A DNA stretch of 11,063 nucleotides from Rubrolithibacter sp043763625 (GTDB taxonomy: Bacteria > Bacteroidota > Bacteroidia > Sphingobacteriales > Sphingobacteriaceae). The DNA is taken from contig JAYULL010000103.1 of assembly GCA_043763625.1 (NCBI GenBank), positions 1-11,063 of the forward strand, read 5' to 3'. This document shows positions 1 to 7,549 of the stretch, one piece after another; positions within the stretch are counted from its first letter, which is position 1, and the number at the start of each line of letters is the position of its first letter. A program made the position numbers and the translations under genes. The notes beneath the pieces are model-generated. The model did no database searches, was not told where the DNA came from, and saw only the letters and a program-made list of their open reading frames with translations.

Positions 1-410
1 TTGCTTCTTCCTCCTAAAAAAATATCGGAATCTAAATGAAATACAGTCTTATTTTCGGCTGTATACAGGCCGAAAAAATAAGAATAAAAAGGTCCGCCGC
101 GAAAATCTTTATCGGGAATCAAACCTGCTTCGAAAAAGAATTGCGATACTCTTCTCTTAACATCCTCTGAATAATCAACCGGTACAATTTTCAAATGAGG
201 AAAATCGGGTTTCAAACTCTCTAAATAAGCATAGAGACAGGTTCGCTGTTCTTCCCAACCGGCGCCAAACCTTCCCTTGCTTTTTTTGGTATCTACCGTC
301 AATAAAATTTCATCAACTTGAGTTGCTAAACAAGAAAGCTGATGAGGCAATATCAACTTAGGATGTTTAAAATCTGAAGGAGCCAGACTTATTTGTAGGG
401 TGACAGACAT
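1..410 (-). CDS. Putative GT-A glycosyltransferase, 3' end cut by window edge
   Basis: An open frame starts at ATG 410, overlapping the previous stop as TAATG, and runs without a stop to the left edge: 136 codons. The protein begins SVTLQISLAPSDFKHPKLILPH (2-23), continues VDEILLTVDTKKSKGRF (32-48), and ends with FHLDSDIFLGG (124-134), where DSD is a plausible DxD metal and donor motif of a GT-A fold. Its position at the end of a run of glycosyltransferases supports the assignment. I do not recognise a specific subfamily, and the catalytic C-terminal part lies outside the window. A nucleotide-sugar-dependent transferase is the best guess. Confidence 0.75.
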   Translation of the reverse strand, partial: MSVTLQISLAPSDFKHPKLILPHQLSCLATQVDEILLTVDTKKSKGRFGAGWEEQRTCLYAYLESLKPDFPHLKIVPVDYSEDVKRRVSQFFFEAGLIPDKDFRGGPFYSYFFGLYTAENKTVFHLDSDIFLGGRS

Positions 411-1603
411 TACTTATTTATTGCAGTTTGTACAAGCTTAAGAAATTCATGTTTCTCAATTTCCCAGTTCAAATGTTCAGCAGCTTCTGCCACGTTCTTC
501 TTCAATTGAAAGAATCTTTCCTTATCTCCCAACAATTCATTCATGTTTTCAATCCAAACATCTTTGTTGTCTAATGATATCTCTATCCCTACGTCGTACT
601 TACTCAACATCTCTTGTTGACCAACCGTATCAGTAGCTATTACCGGAAGACCTGATTGTAAATATTGAAAAAACTTGTTTGTAATAGTATAGTTTCTGCT
701 CTGAGGTTCTTTTAAATCCAATGCTAAGCCCACATCAAATCGTGCAATAAACTCCGGCAGTTCCGCATTACTAATTAGTTCGTGAAAGAATAACGGAAAG
801 TTCCGGTTCACCAATTCAATCAGCTCGTTTTTAAATGATGGAGATACATTCCCGAGGAGGTGTAGCTCTATTGGAACTTTCACGATTTTTAAAGCACACA
901 AAAAAGACTCCAACCCTCTTCCCGGACCTATCGTCTGGGAAAACCAAAATAATTTACAAGGGTGAGTTTGCTTGTCACTTTGGATTAGACTATTTTTAGG
1001 AAAAACATTATAAATAACTCCCGGTCTTTTGGCATTATAAAACTGCGCCATTGCCGTTGCTAGGCCTTCTGAAGTAGTCCAAACTCCTGCTGCATTCTTA
1101 ATGGCAAATTTTTCGGCTTTCTTAAGAAGCTTAATCGGTCGGCTTTTTCTTGCTTCCGGCAATAAATCTTCAGAATACCAGTCTTCGATATCGAATGCCG
1201 TTTTGTATCCACTCCTAATAAGCCGGCAACCAATAACTGTAGGTAATTCTTGATGCATGATATATAAATCTGCCTTTCGTAACTTACACGCCTTTAGCAG
1301 TCTACCGGCTCCGTATCCTAAAGAAAATTTTGTATCTATTCCTAACCCCACAAGTCCGGTTGCTAAGCGTTTGATGAAACGATCCTTGAAAGTTTTAAAG
1401 CTGAATAAACGTAAATCGGAGTAGAAATGATATTCAATTTCATAGCCCTGTAGCAGTTCCAGATCCTCCGTTAACAGCTCGTTAGAGTAAATTGCAGTGA
1501 GAATTTGCACTCTATATCCCGCTTCGGCTAAAGCAGTTGCTTCTTTGTAAACACGCGGGTTGCGGCAAAGATGAGATTGACTTACAATAACAATCAAACT
1601 CAC
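410..1603 (-). CDS. GT4-like (GT-B) glycosyltransferase
   Basis: A 397-aa GT-B glycosyltransferase of the Glyco_trans_1-like group. With GTG 1603 as residue 1, it opens with SLIVIVSQSHLCRNPRVYKEA, typical for the N-terminal strand and loop. DIEDWYSED lies at 138-146, the donor-domain strand WFSQTIGPGRG at 220-230, and NKFFQYLQSGLPVIATD at 309-325, the counterpart of the phosphate-binding helix region. The usual E-x7-E pair is not clearly present, so it is a divergent member. The frame extends to a TTG at 1639, but the GTG at 1603 forms a GTGA overlap with the preceding stop and starts just before the first strand, so it is preferred. Its TAA shares a base with the next gene's ATG (TAATG). Confidence 0.9.
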   Translation of the reverse strand: MSLIVIVSQSHLCRNPRVYKEATALAEAGYRVQILTAIYSNELLTEDLELLQGYEIEYHFYSDLRLFSFKTFKDRFIKRLATGLVGLGIDTKFSLGYGAGRLLKACKLRKADLYIMHQELPTVIGCRLIRSGYKTAFDIEDWYSEDLLPEARKSRPIKLLKKAEKFAIKNAAGVWTTSEGLATAMAQFYNAKRPGVIYNVFPKNSLIQSDKQTHPCKLFWFSQTIGPGRGLESFLCALKIVKVPIELHLLGNVSPSFKNELIELVNRNFPLFFHELISNAELPEFIARFDVGLALDLKEPQSRNYTITNKFFQYLQSGLPVIATDTVGQQEMLSKYDVGIEISLDNKDVWIENMNELLGDKERFFQLKKNVAEAAEHLNWEIEKHEFLKLVQTAINK

Positions 1604-2565
1604 TTTATCATGGCTTTGATCTTCGATACTGCTTTCCAACCCAGCAGCTCTGTTATTTTTTTTGTGATTCCACCTGCAGGAAAAGCGTAGTTGGATCCGC
1701 CTAAGTCCTTGATTCTGCTTTCAGCAATTGCAACAAGTTTCGGATATAAACAATAGTACTCGTAAACAAAACCCCTTAGAATATTAGCACAATACAATTG
1801 TGTTTGCTCGGTTTTTAGCTTATGTAGTAAATAATCGCAGCTTAAGTTTATCGCTAATAAATATGATTCGGCTGCTTTTAAACTTTTTTGGCCTGACAAT
1901 GCTCTACCTTCCATTCCTGATCGGTAGTATAAAATGGCTTTTTTGCAAAAAACAACTCTTTCCGCCGTTAGCATTATTCGAGTAAAAAATTCAGTGTCGT
2001 CGTTCAGCGTTAATCGTTCATCCCACAGCCCTGCTTTTTCAATAATTTTTCGCGGAATCAAGAAGATTCCGGGTTGAGTCATAGGTTGGGCATTTTTCCA
2101 TGATTTACAAATCCATTCTTCCGCTGCAATATCCGCCCAACACTCCTCAGGATTCAACTTGAACGTTCTAAGATCATTTCTATAAAACCTGCCCCAACAC
2201 CCCGAAGCCACGGAGTTTTGGTTATGTGCCAATGCATTAACTTGTTCCATGATTGTCTCAGAGCTCAAAATATCATCTGCATCAAAAAACTTGACATATT
2301 CGCCGCGAGAATTGGAAAAGCCGAAGTTACGGGTAAAGGCAGCGCCGGAGTTAGGGTTGGAAAAAATTTTTACCGAATTACTTTCATACTTCATTACAGT
2401 GTTTAAGCTGTTATCAGTACTTCCGTCGTTGACAATAACTATTTCTATATTCGGGTATGTCTGCCTCAAAATACTTTCAATAGCCTCCTGCACATATTTC
2501 TCGGCATTATAAAGCGGTATTATTACCGAAACCAAGGGCGTGGATTTTATATAAATTTCTTCCAT
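1600..2565 (-). CDS. GT2-family glycosyltransferase
   Basis: A 321-aa inverting GT-A glycosyltransferase. The N-terminal nucleotide-binding half shows VSVIIPLYNAEKYVQEAIESI (12-32), IVIVNDGSTDNS (42-53), NSGAAFTRNFGF (72-83) and the metal-binding FFDADDIL (93-100). LTLNDDTEFF (185-194) probably carries the catalytic base. A mostly helical C-terminal region of about 100 residues follows. The ATG at 2565 is clear and overlaps the preceding GT8-like gene by 19 bp. The TGA at 1600 overlaps the next gene's GTG as GTGA. Acceptor and sugar are not predictable from sequence alone. Confidence 0.94.
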   Translation of the reverse strand: MEEIYIKSTPLVSVIIPLYNAEKYVQEAIESILRQTYPNIEIVIVNDGSTDNSLNTVMKYESNSVKIFSNPNSGAAFTRNFGFSNSRGEYVKFFDADDILSSETIMEQVNALAHNQNSVASGCWGRFYRNDLRTFKLNPEECWADIAAEEWICKSWKNAQPMTQPGIFLIPRKIIEKAGLWDERLTLNDDTEFFTRIMLTAERVVFCKKAILYYRSGMEGRALSGQKSLKAAESYLLAINLSCDYLLHKLKTEQTQLYCANILRGFVYEYYCLYPKLVAIAESRIKDLGGSNYAFPAGGITKKITELLGWKAVSKIKAMIK

Positions 2566-3467
2566 GCTTTAGTAAAATAGCCTGCTTTAGATAAATCCAC
2601 ATAATGATGGAGAGTCCCTGCTTTAGTTTCTATTTCTGTAAACGATGGATTAACAATGTAGCTCTCTTTTTCCAATATCGTCGTTTCCTTTCCTGCAATA
2701 AGCATTGCAGAAAGGGCCTGTTCTAAATAATAAGAAGTGCCTTCCTTCTTCTCCAGAATTTCTATCCAATATTCTATCTCGTTCCAATCAATTTCAGAGC
2801 TCTTAAGTCCTATTATTCCCACGTTCAACAACAAAGGTATGTCTTGACCACATAGCTCGTCCATCAGAACTTTTGAATACCCGTATGACTCCTCAATATC
2901 TACCATGTGAATCGGAGAAACCGGGCTTTTTAACCATTTTATTAATTGCTCCGGATATTCCCAAAACAACATATCGGAGTCGAGGACTACTTTCCACGAA
3001 TCCGTTGAAGTTGTATGAATATCCGTCAGTTTTTTTAAATGCGGATAAACAAGGCGTCTGCGCCTGATATTCGGAAAACGATCAAGAGGGAATGTTCGGG
3101 TGATATTTTTCTCAATGATATCGTCTGTGATTATATCTGCTCCGGGAAGTTTTGATCTGATTAAACTAAGAGTTTGGGCATTAAAAGAACCATCACTTAC
3201 CAAAACAAACTGATACTTCTCTGCTGATATTTTGGCAAGAGACTGAATGCAAAAAAGGGTTTGATATAGAAACTTTTGTCCGGTTAAGAAATAAATTCTA
3301 GGCGCCCCGGCAAAAGACTGTATAGCAGGTAAAGAAACGGAAGCTTTCTCCATCTCACTTTTGCCTGCCATAATACGCGCATAATCGATAAACCCACCAA
3401 AACGATTAATCGATACCAACTTCGATTTAGGGAGACGATAAAATAAATCTATAAACTTCTGCAGCAA
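2547..3467 (-). CDS. GT-A glycosyltransferase, GT8-like
   Basis: A 306-aa protein with GT-A features resembling GT8-type nucleotide-sugar transferases. It has YFLTGQKFLYQTLFCIQSL (59-77), a donor-site DxD motif in KVVLDSDMLF (159-168), LLNVGIIGLKSSEIDW (213-228) and a late HHYVDLSKAGY segment. The family call rests on these motifs and is less certain than for the GT2/GT4 neighbours. No ATG gives a full N-terminus: the first Met at 3371 would remove LPKSKLVSINRFGG, which looks like real protein. A TTG at 3467 preceded by GGAGAG is used instead. The frame upstream closes at the previous gene's own stop, so no earlier standard start exists. Its end overlaps the next GT2 by 19 bp. Confidence 0.82.
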   Translation of the reverse strand: MLQKFIDLFYRLPKSKLVSINRFGGFIDYARIMAGKSEMEKASVSLPAIQSFAGAPRIYFLTGQKFLYQTLFCIQSLAKISAEKYQFVLVSDGSFNAQTLSLIRSKLPGADIITDDIIEKNITRTFPLDRFPNIRRRRLVYPHLKKLTDIHTTSTDSWKVVLDSDMLFWEYPEQLIKWLKSPVSPIHMVDIEESYGYSKVLMDELCGQDIPLLLNVGIIGLKSSEIDWNEIEYWIEILEKKEGTSYYLEQALSAMLIAGKETTILEKESYIVNPSFTEIETKAGTLHHYVDLSKAGYFTKAWKKFI

Positions 3468-3469
3468 AA

Positions 3470-3475
3470 CTCTCC
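3470..3475 (-). promoter_or_regulatory. Shine-Dalgarno-like site supporting the TTG start at 3467
   Basis: GGAGAG on the minus strand lies directly upstream of the TTG at 3467 with short spacing (GGAG is four bases from the codon). Most starts in this operon lack such a site, so it helps decide a start that would otherwise be ambiguous. Confidence 0.5.
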
Positions 3476-3485
3476 GGCTAATGTA

Positions 3486-4415
3486 TTAACTGATTTCGGT
3501 TAAACCTTCGAATAATCCACAGTTGCCTTTCCATCTAATGTAGTATTGGCTCCCCCTCCAAGCTTTGTTCTTAAACCACGATTTTATTTTACGCAAAGGC
3601 AATGTCCATCTGGGAATTGCTTTCCATGAGCAAATGTTATGCATTGACAGCACTTGAATCCACGACCTGTTCATGTTATAGTGCAAGGTTGCTAAGTAAT
3701 TAACAGACAATCTTCGTTCAGGGATTAAGTGAAAAAACTTAAGCTCAGGAAAGTACCCTACCGAGTAGCCCTGCTTGAAAATATACAGGTTGATATCGTT
3801 ATCCTCACCGGATGCTAAGCTTTCACCCTTTCTACCGAGTAATTGAGATGCTGAATTATCGTTAAAATAATCGATGTAAGCTTCCATACAGGCTTTACGA
3901 GGAGCGATCAACAAAGGTGAAGCCGACGGATATTCTTTTAAACCCGCTGCCTTATCTAATTTCTGGATAATAACGTCATTACCTAAATCACGAATAGCGA
4001 GACAGGTAAAAAACTCATTTAGCCAATCCGGTGGGGGCACGTCAAAAACAGGAATGGTTTTTCCTCCTATTACTCCTAAATGCGGGTTTTCAAAATAAAT
4101 GCGTTGCACATGTGTAAGATAGTTGATATCAAGAGGCGTATCATCGTCAACACTAACCAATATTGGAAAATCCGCCTCCTTTGTTCCTCGAATCCTGGCA
4201 TGAATTAAGCCCGGCTTTCCCTCCTTCACCAATTTGCTATTAGGGTGCCAGCTTATATCAACCAACGATTTTACCGCAATTGAACTATTATTATCGATAA
4301 TGATTAATTCCCATTCGTCGTAACTTAACGTTTGATGTTGAAGGGACGACAAAACTTGATTTAGATACTTAAGGTTCGGACTATGTGTACAAATTACTAC
4401 CGATATTTTTTCCAT
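3486..4415 (-). CDS. GT2-family glycosyltransferase
   Basis: A 309-aa inverting GT-A glycosyltransferase. Key parts are ISVVICTHSPN (4-14), IIIDNNS (38-44), the conserved KPGLIHARIRG substrate loop (67-77), metal-binding VSVDDDTPLD (87-96), and GEDNDI (203-208), which likely holds the catalytic acidic residue. A basic, aromatic tail after about residue 260 may dock on the membrane surface. The frame runs upstream to a GTG at 4511, deep in the preceding gene, but the ATG at 4415 puts the start just before the first strand. The remaining 35-bp overlap with the upstream GT4 is longer than the other junctions here. The next gene follows 18 bases after the stop. Confidence 0.9.
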   Translation of the reverse strand: MEKISVVICTHSPNLKYLNQVLSSLQHQTLSYDEWELIIIDNNSSIAVKSLVDISWHPNSKLVKEGKPGLIHARIRGTKEADFPILVSVDDDTPLDINYLTHVQRIYFENPHLGVIGGKTIPVFDVPPPDWLNEFFTCLAIRDLGNDVIIQKLDKAAGLKEYPSASPLLIAPRKACMEAYIDYFNDNSASQLLGRKGESLASGEDNDINLYIFKQGYSVGYFPELKFFHLIPERRLSVNYLATLHYNMNRSWIQVLSMHNICSWKAIPRWTLPLRKIKSWFKNKAWRGSQYYIRWKGNCGLFEGLTEIS

Positions 4416-5625
4416 TCGCAATTTGTATGGTTTTGTAATAAAATGCTTCTGTAAGCTCCCCGATTTCTTTGCTGTTATAACGTTTATCAATCGTCTCACG
4501 GGCGGCGACACCTACACTATGAAATCGAGAAGTAGAATTAATTATTTCTAATACCGTTTTTGCAATGCTGGCCGGGGAGTTAGGTTTCACCAAATAGCCG
4601 TTTATCCCACTTTTTATCATATCCGCCATACCCCCATTATTCGTTCCAATAACTACACGGCCGGCAGACATAGCTTCAAGGCAAACATTCGGAAAGTTCT
4701 CCCACAAGCTAGGGAAAATACAAATATTCGCACTAGAAAGAATTGCAGGTATTTTCGAGTAACTTACTGGTCCGCTAAACTCCAAATGTTGCAAATATCT
4801 ATTTAACTTCCTTTTAATGTAGTCCTCCATACCCAATTTAGAATTTGGGGAGGAATGCGATTTTCCTACAAACTTAAAGCTAACTTTATTATTTTCTCTA
4901 AGTATTAAAGGTATTGCATCCATCATATCTAATACTCCTTTTCTTTTTTCAAGTTTTCCGACGAAAAGAATGTTGACTTTTTCACCGGGCGATACAACGG
5001 GAATATTTTTAAGAGCATCAGAAGCTTGAAAAGGATAAGGAAGAACTGTAATATCCCGCTCTAAACTCCACCGCTTTGCAACTATACTTGCTAACTGCGT
5101 AGATGGGCTTGAAACAGAGTCAGCGGAATTTACAAGTTCAAATTCCGGATCCTTATATTGATTATAGTGCCAATAAGGAGTGACTAATTGCCTTCTGATC
5201 ATCCCTCCAAAAACAAATCGTGCTCGATGATACCAAGCATTTTTAAGGTCATTGAGTTCAGAAATTAAGAAAGCGGGAGTATGGAGCTTTACCGTAAGCG
5301 GTATATCGGGGAAGGCCTTTCTAATCTCTAAGCCATCTGCGCCAAATTCTGTTGACTCTATAATATCAAAACTAGCAAAAGCGTTTCTTTCAGAAAATAT
5401 CGGCAACACTTTTTGTCGAAAAACATTGGCATTAACAGCAGGGATTAGATGAAGAACGTAGTTGTCTATTTCTACCCGTCGGTAGTTTCCGCTTAAAACT
5501 CCTGCAAAAACTTCAATCGCATTTCCCCGAGAGGCCATTACCTGAGCTATTTGACCGATGTAAGTACCAATACCTCCTCCCGATATCCCTAAGGGATGCT
5601 CATAGGAAATATACGCTATTTTCAT
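4381..5625 (-). CDS. GT4-family glycosyltransferase
   Basis: A 414-aa GT-B retaining glycosyltransferase with both Rossmann domains complete. The N-terminal domain starts with MKIAYISYEH and has the glycine loop SGGGIGTYIGQ (15-25). The C-terminal domain has ILFVGKLEKRKGVLDMMDAI (219-238), an E-x7-E motif at 309-317 (ENFPNVCLE) and MSAGRVVIGTNNGGMADMI (319-337). The ATG at 5625 is chosen because it starts right at the first beta strand, has a weak AGG four bases upstream, and forms an ATGA junction with a possible upstream reading frame. An in-frame ATG at 5658 would add 11 residues encoded partly by a nine-adenine run. The 3' end overlaps the next gene by 35 bp. Donor and acceptor are unknown. 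Confidence 0.93.
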   Translation of the reverse strand: MKIAYISYEHPLGISGGGIGTYIGQIAQVMASRGNAIEVFAGVLSGNYRRVEIDNYVLHLIPAVNANVFRQKVLPIFSERNAFASFDIIESTEFGADGLEIRKAFPDIPLTVKLHTPAFLISELNDLKNAWYHRARFVFGGMIRRQLVTPYWHYNQYKDPEFELVNSADSVSSPSTQLASIVAKRWSLERDITVLPYPFQASDALKNIPVVSPGEKVNILFVGKLEKRKGVLDMMDAIPLILRENNKVSFKFVGKSHSSPNSKLGMEDYIKRKLNRYLQHLEFSGPVSYSKIPAILSSANICIFPSLWENFPNVCLEAMSAGRVVIGTNNGGMADMIKSGINGYLVKPNSPASIAKTVLEIINSTSRFHSVGVAARETIDKRYNSKEIGELTEAFYYKTIQIANGKNIGSNLYT

Positions 5626-5820
5626 AAAACCTGCTTTTTTTTTAACCACTTGCACCATTCCAATAAAGGGCGCCTATATGTGATAACTGTTTATAGCTTT
5701 TAAGGCACCCCCAAAAATGCAGTTCTTACTTGCAATATAATGTTCATCCTTGAAATAGGTACGATACTTACCCAACGCAGATAATCCAAGTAGTGCCCAT
5801 AGTATAACTAATGCCTGTAT
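5622..5820 (-). pseudogene. Possible frame-broken gene end between the GT2 and GT4 genes
   Basis: This is the only sizeable gap in the operon apart from the S23/IVP cassette. Two open stretches look like protein. In one frame, 5820-5674 gives 48 codons including LVILWALLGLSALGKYRTY and IFGGALKAI, which resembles glycosyltransferase C-termini. In a second frame, 5690-5622 gives 22 codons including YRRPLLEWCKWLKKKQVL, whose TGA overlaps the next gene's ATG as ATGA, the kind of junction used elsewhere in this operon. The second frame is the same as that of the upstream GT2. This fits either two compensating indels in a longer GT2 or the remnant of a deleted glycosyltransferase. Neither stretch has a good start of its own. 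Chance open frames or sequencing errors remain possible. Confidence 0.33.
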
Positions 5821-6722
5821 TTATAAAACAGAATTTTGGGTACTTTTAAAGACAACCCTAGTTCTTGTATAAGATTTTCAGCGTTTTTGAAAACGTGCTT
5901 CCGAGGGTAAAAATTAATATGCACTCTAGTAAAATAGGCTAATAGAGTCCAGTCGTCTTGACCGCGGAAATAATGATCGCAAATCCATTTATAGATTAAA
6001 AGAATTTCTGTATTTCGCCCCGGTTGGCTTTTCGACCTGGTTGTTTGACTATGAGCTCGAAAGTAATTGGTGGTTTTTATCGAATAACAAATTTTGGAAG
6101 AATTCGAAAGATACTGCAACCAGAACATCCAATCGCCACAGTATTTATAGTTAAGAATGCTACTAATAAATGCCTGAAGCTTATCGGTTTTTCTAAATAC
6201 CACGGCGCTTGCGTTTACGATCGTGTTTTTTTTTGTTAAATAGCTTCGAATCTCCTCGGAGGCTTCGTTTACATAACCATTTTGCCACCTCCTATTGTTT
6301 AAATCTTCGTACCACCATTCCAGCTTGTTCAACATTTCCCCTTCTCGACTTACTTGGCATGATAGACAATAAAATAAATCAGATTCGCTCTCAGTCAGCT
6401 CTTGCAATGCTATTTGTAAAAATTTTTCATCACAATAGTCATCACTTTCTGCTATCCAAATATATTTTCCTTGCGCCAGCCTAATACCCTTTTGCCACTG
6501 CTTAAATGGGCTGCCGCTATTTTTTTCATTAAACAGTATATGGGCAACTTTAGGATGTTCTTTATACTGCTCAATAATTAATTTACTTTCGTCAAGAGAG
6601 CAATCGTCCAATATGATTACTTCGAAATCCTGATATGTTTGGGAAAAAACAGACTTTAAACGCTGTTCAAGAAAAGGAGCGTGGTTATAATTTGGTATGA
6701 TAACGGTAACTGAGGGATTCAA
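5808..6722 (-). CDS. GT2-family glycosyltransferase
   Basis: Inverting GT-A glycosyltransferase of 304 aa, cytoplasmic and probably acting in glycan repeat synthesis. It opens with VTVIIPNYNHAPFLEQRLKSV (5-25), then ILDDCS (37-42), and the metal-binding acidic cluster AESDDY (91-96). A GDWMFW segment lies in the acceptor half. The start is a TTG at 6722 forming a TTGA overlap with the methyltransferase stop, and the protein begins immediately before the first beta strand as the family usually does. A nine-adenine tract (6226-6234, coding strand) falls mid-gene and is a potential slippage site. The stop at 5808 is followed by about 180 bp of protein-like but frame-broken sequence, so the C-terminus may be shortened relative to an ancestral form. 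Confidence 0.88.
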   Translation of the reverse strand: MNPSVTVIIPNYNHAPFLEQRLKSVFSQTYQDFEVIILDDCSLDESKLIIEQYKEHPKVAHILFNEKNSGSPFKQWQKGIRLAQGKYIWIAESDDYCDEKFLQIALQELTESESDLFYCLSCQVSREGEMLNKLEWWYEDLNNRRWQNGYVNEASEEIRSYLTKKNTIVNASAVVFRKTDKLQAFISSILNYKYCGDWMFWLQYLSNSSKICYSIKTTNYFRAHSQTTRSKSQPGRNTEILLIYKWICDHYFRGQDDWTLLAYFTRVHINFYPRKHVFKNAENLIQELGLSLKVPKILFYKYRH

Positions 6723-7549
6723 TTTTTTACGAATTTGCTCAAGTAAGTAAACGGTTTCAAAAGGAAATCTCCTACTCTATATCTTATTGAGCCTCTCACT
6801 TTCTTAACCAATTCATCGTATTCTTTCATTAATACGTCTTGACCATTAAAGAAAGAAATATTTGAACATAATAATTCATGATCGCACGCGATAACCACAT
6901 TGTAAAGTGGCTCTAAATCCACTGATTCGTTTATAAGATCGTAGTCTCCTGAAAATGCCTGAAAATTGCCGGTAACAGTATTGGATGAAGGATAGATTAA
7001 AGATCCAAAAATCATCTTTTGGTTAAATAAACTTATATGCTTAAAGAACCGAGAAGCAAGTTTTCTAAATTCCTCAAAATATAATTCCTTTACATGATGA
7101 GGGTTTTTATAGTTCCTTTTATCCGAATAATACTTTTTGTCCGGCGATGACATAATTAAAATTCCGCCCGGTTTTAGGACACGTTTAATCTCCTCATACA
7201 TCTTTTCATGCCGGTCATGATGCTCAATCGTCTCAAAACTAACTACCACATCTACAGAGTGATCTTCTAAAGGAATATGATCAGAACTTCCGGTTTTAAA
7301 AGCCAAATTATCCTTTTGATATTTAAAATTCGCTTTTTCAATAGATGCTGAATCAATATCAACACCAGTTACATAAGAGGCATGGTTAGACATAAGAAAA
7401 CTGCCATATCCTTCTCCGGATGCTATATCCAAAACTGCCTTATCGTTTATAAAAGAGCCGGCTATGGCATATCTATGTAAGTGTTCTATCGTGTTACCAT
7501 TGTAAATAAAAGTTTCTAACCGCTCTCCGGTCCAATTGTTATTGCGCAT
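6719..7549 (-). CDS. Class I SAM-dependent methyltransferase
   Basis: A 276-aa Rossmann-fold methyltransferase (Methyltransf_11/25 type). Visible motifs are motif I VLDIASGEGYGS (39-50), the acidic motif II in VTGVDID (60-66), SFETIEHHD (104-112) and the post-motif KRVLKPGGILIMSSP (122-136). The N-terminal TGER...HLHRYAIA segment is common in methyltransferases of surface-polysaccharide clusters. The ATG at 7549 lies inside the end of the ATPase gene (11-bp overlap), and the stop overlaps the start of the next glycosyltransferase (TTGA). The probable substrate is a sugar of the exported glycan. Its tight link to a Wzt with a C-terminal domain raises the possibility of chain-end methylation. 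Unlike E. coli WbdD it carries no kinase domain. Methylation of a nucleotide-sugar precursor is an equally open alternative. Confidence 0.88.
   Translation of the reverse strand: MRNNNWTGERLETFIYNGNTIEHLHRYAIAGSFINDKAVLDIASGEGYGSFLMSNHASYVTGVDIDSASIEKANFKYQKDNLAFKTGSSDHIPLEDHSVDVVVSFETIEHHDRHEKMYEEIKRVLKPGGILIMSSPDKKYYSDKRNYKNPHHVKELYFEEFRKLASRFFKHISLFNQKMIFGSLIYPSSNTVTGNFQAFSGDYDLINESVDLEPLYNVVIACDHELLCSNISFFNGQDVLMKEYDELVKKVRGSIRYRVGDFLLKPFTYLSKFVKN

Noticed and set aside
5623..5658. Extended GT4 start at the ATG at 5658
   Set aside because: The extra 11 residues come partly from an A9 run, and the family core begins at the ATG at 5625, which also forms an ATGA junction. Not excluded, but less likely.
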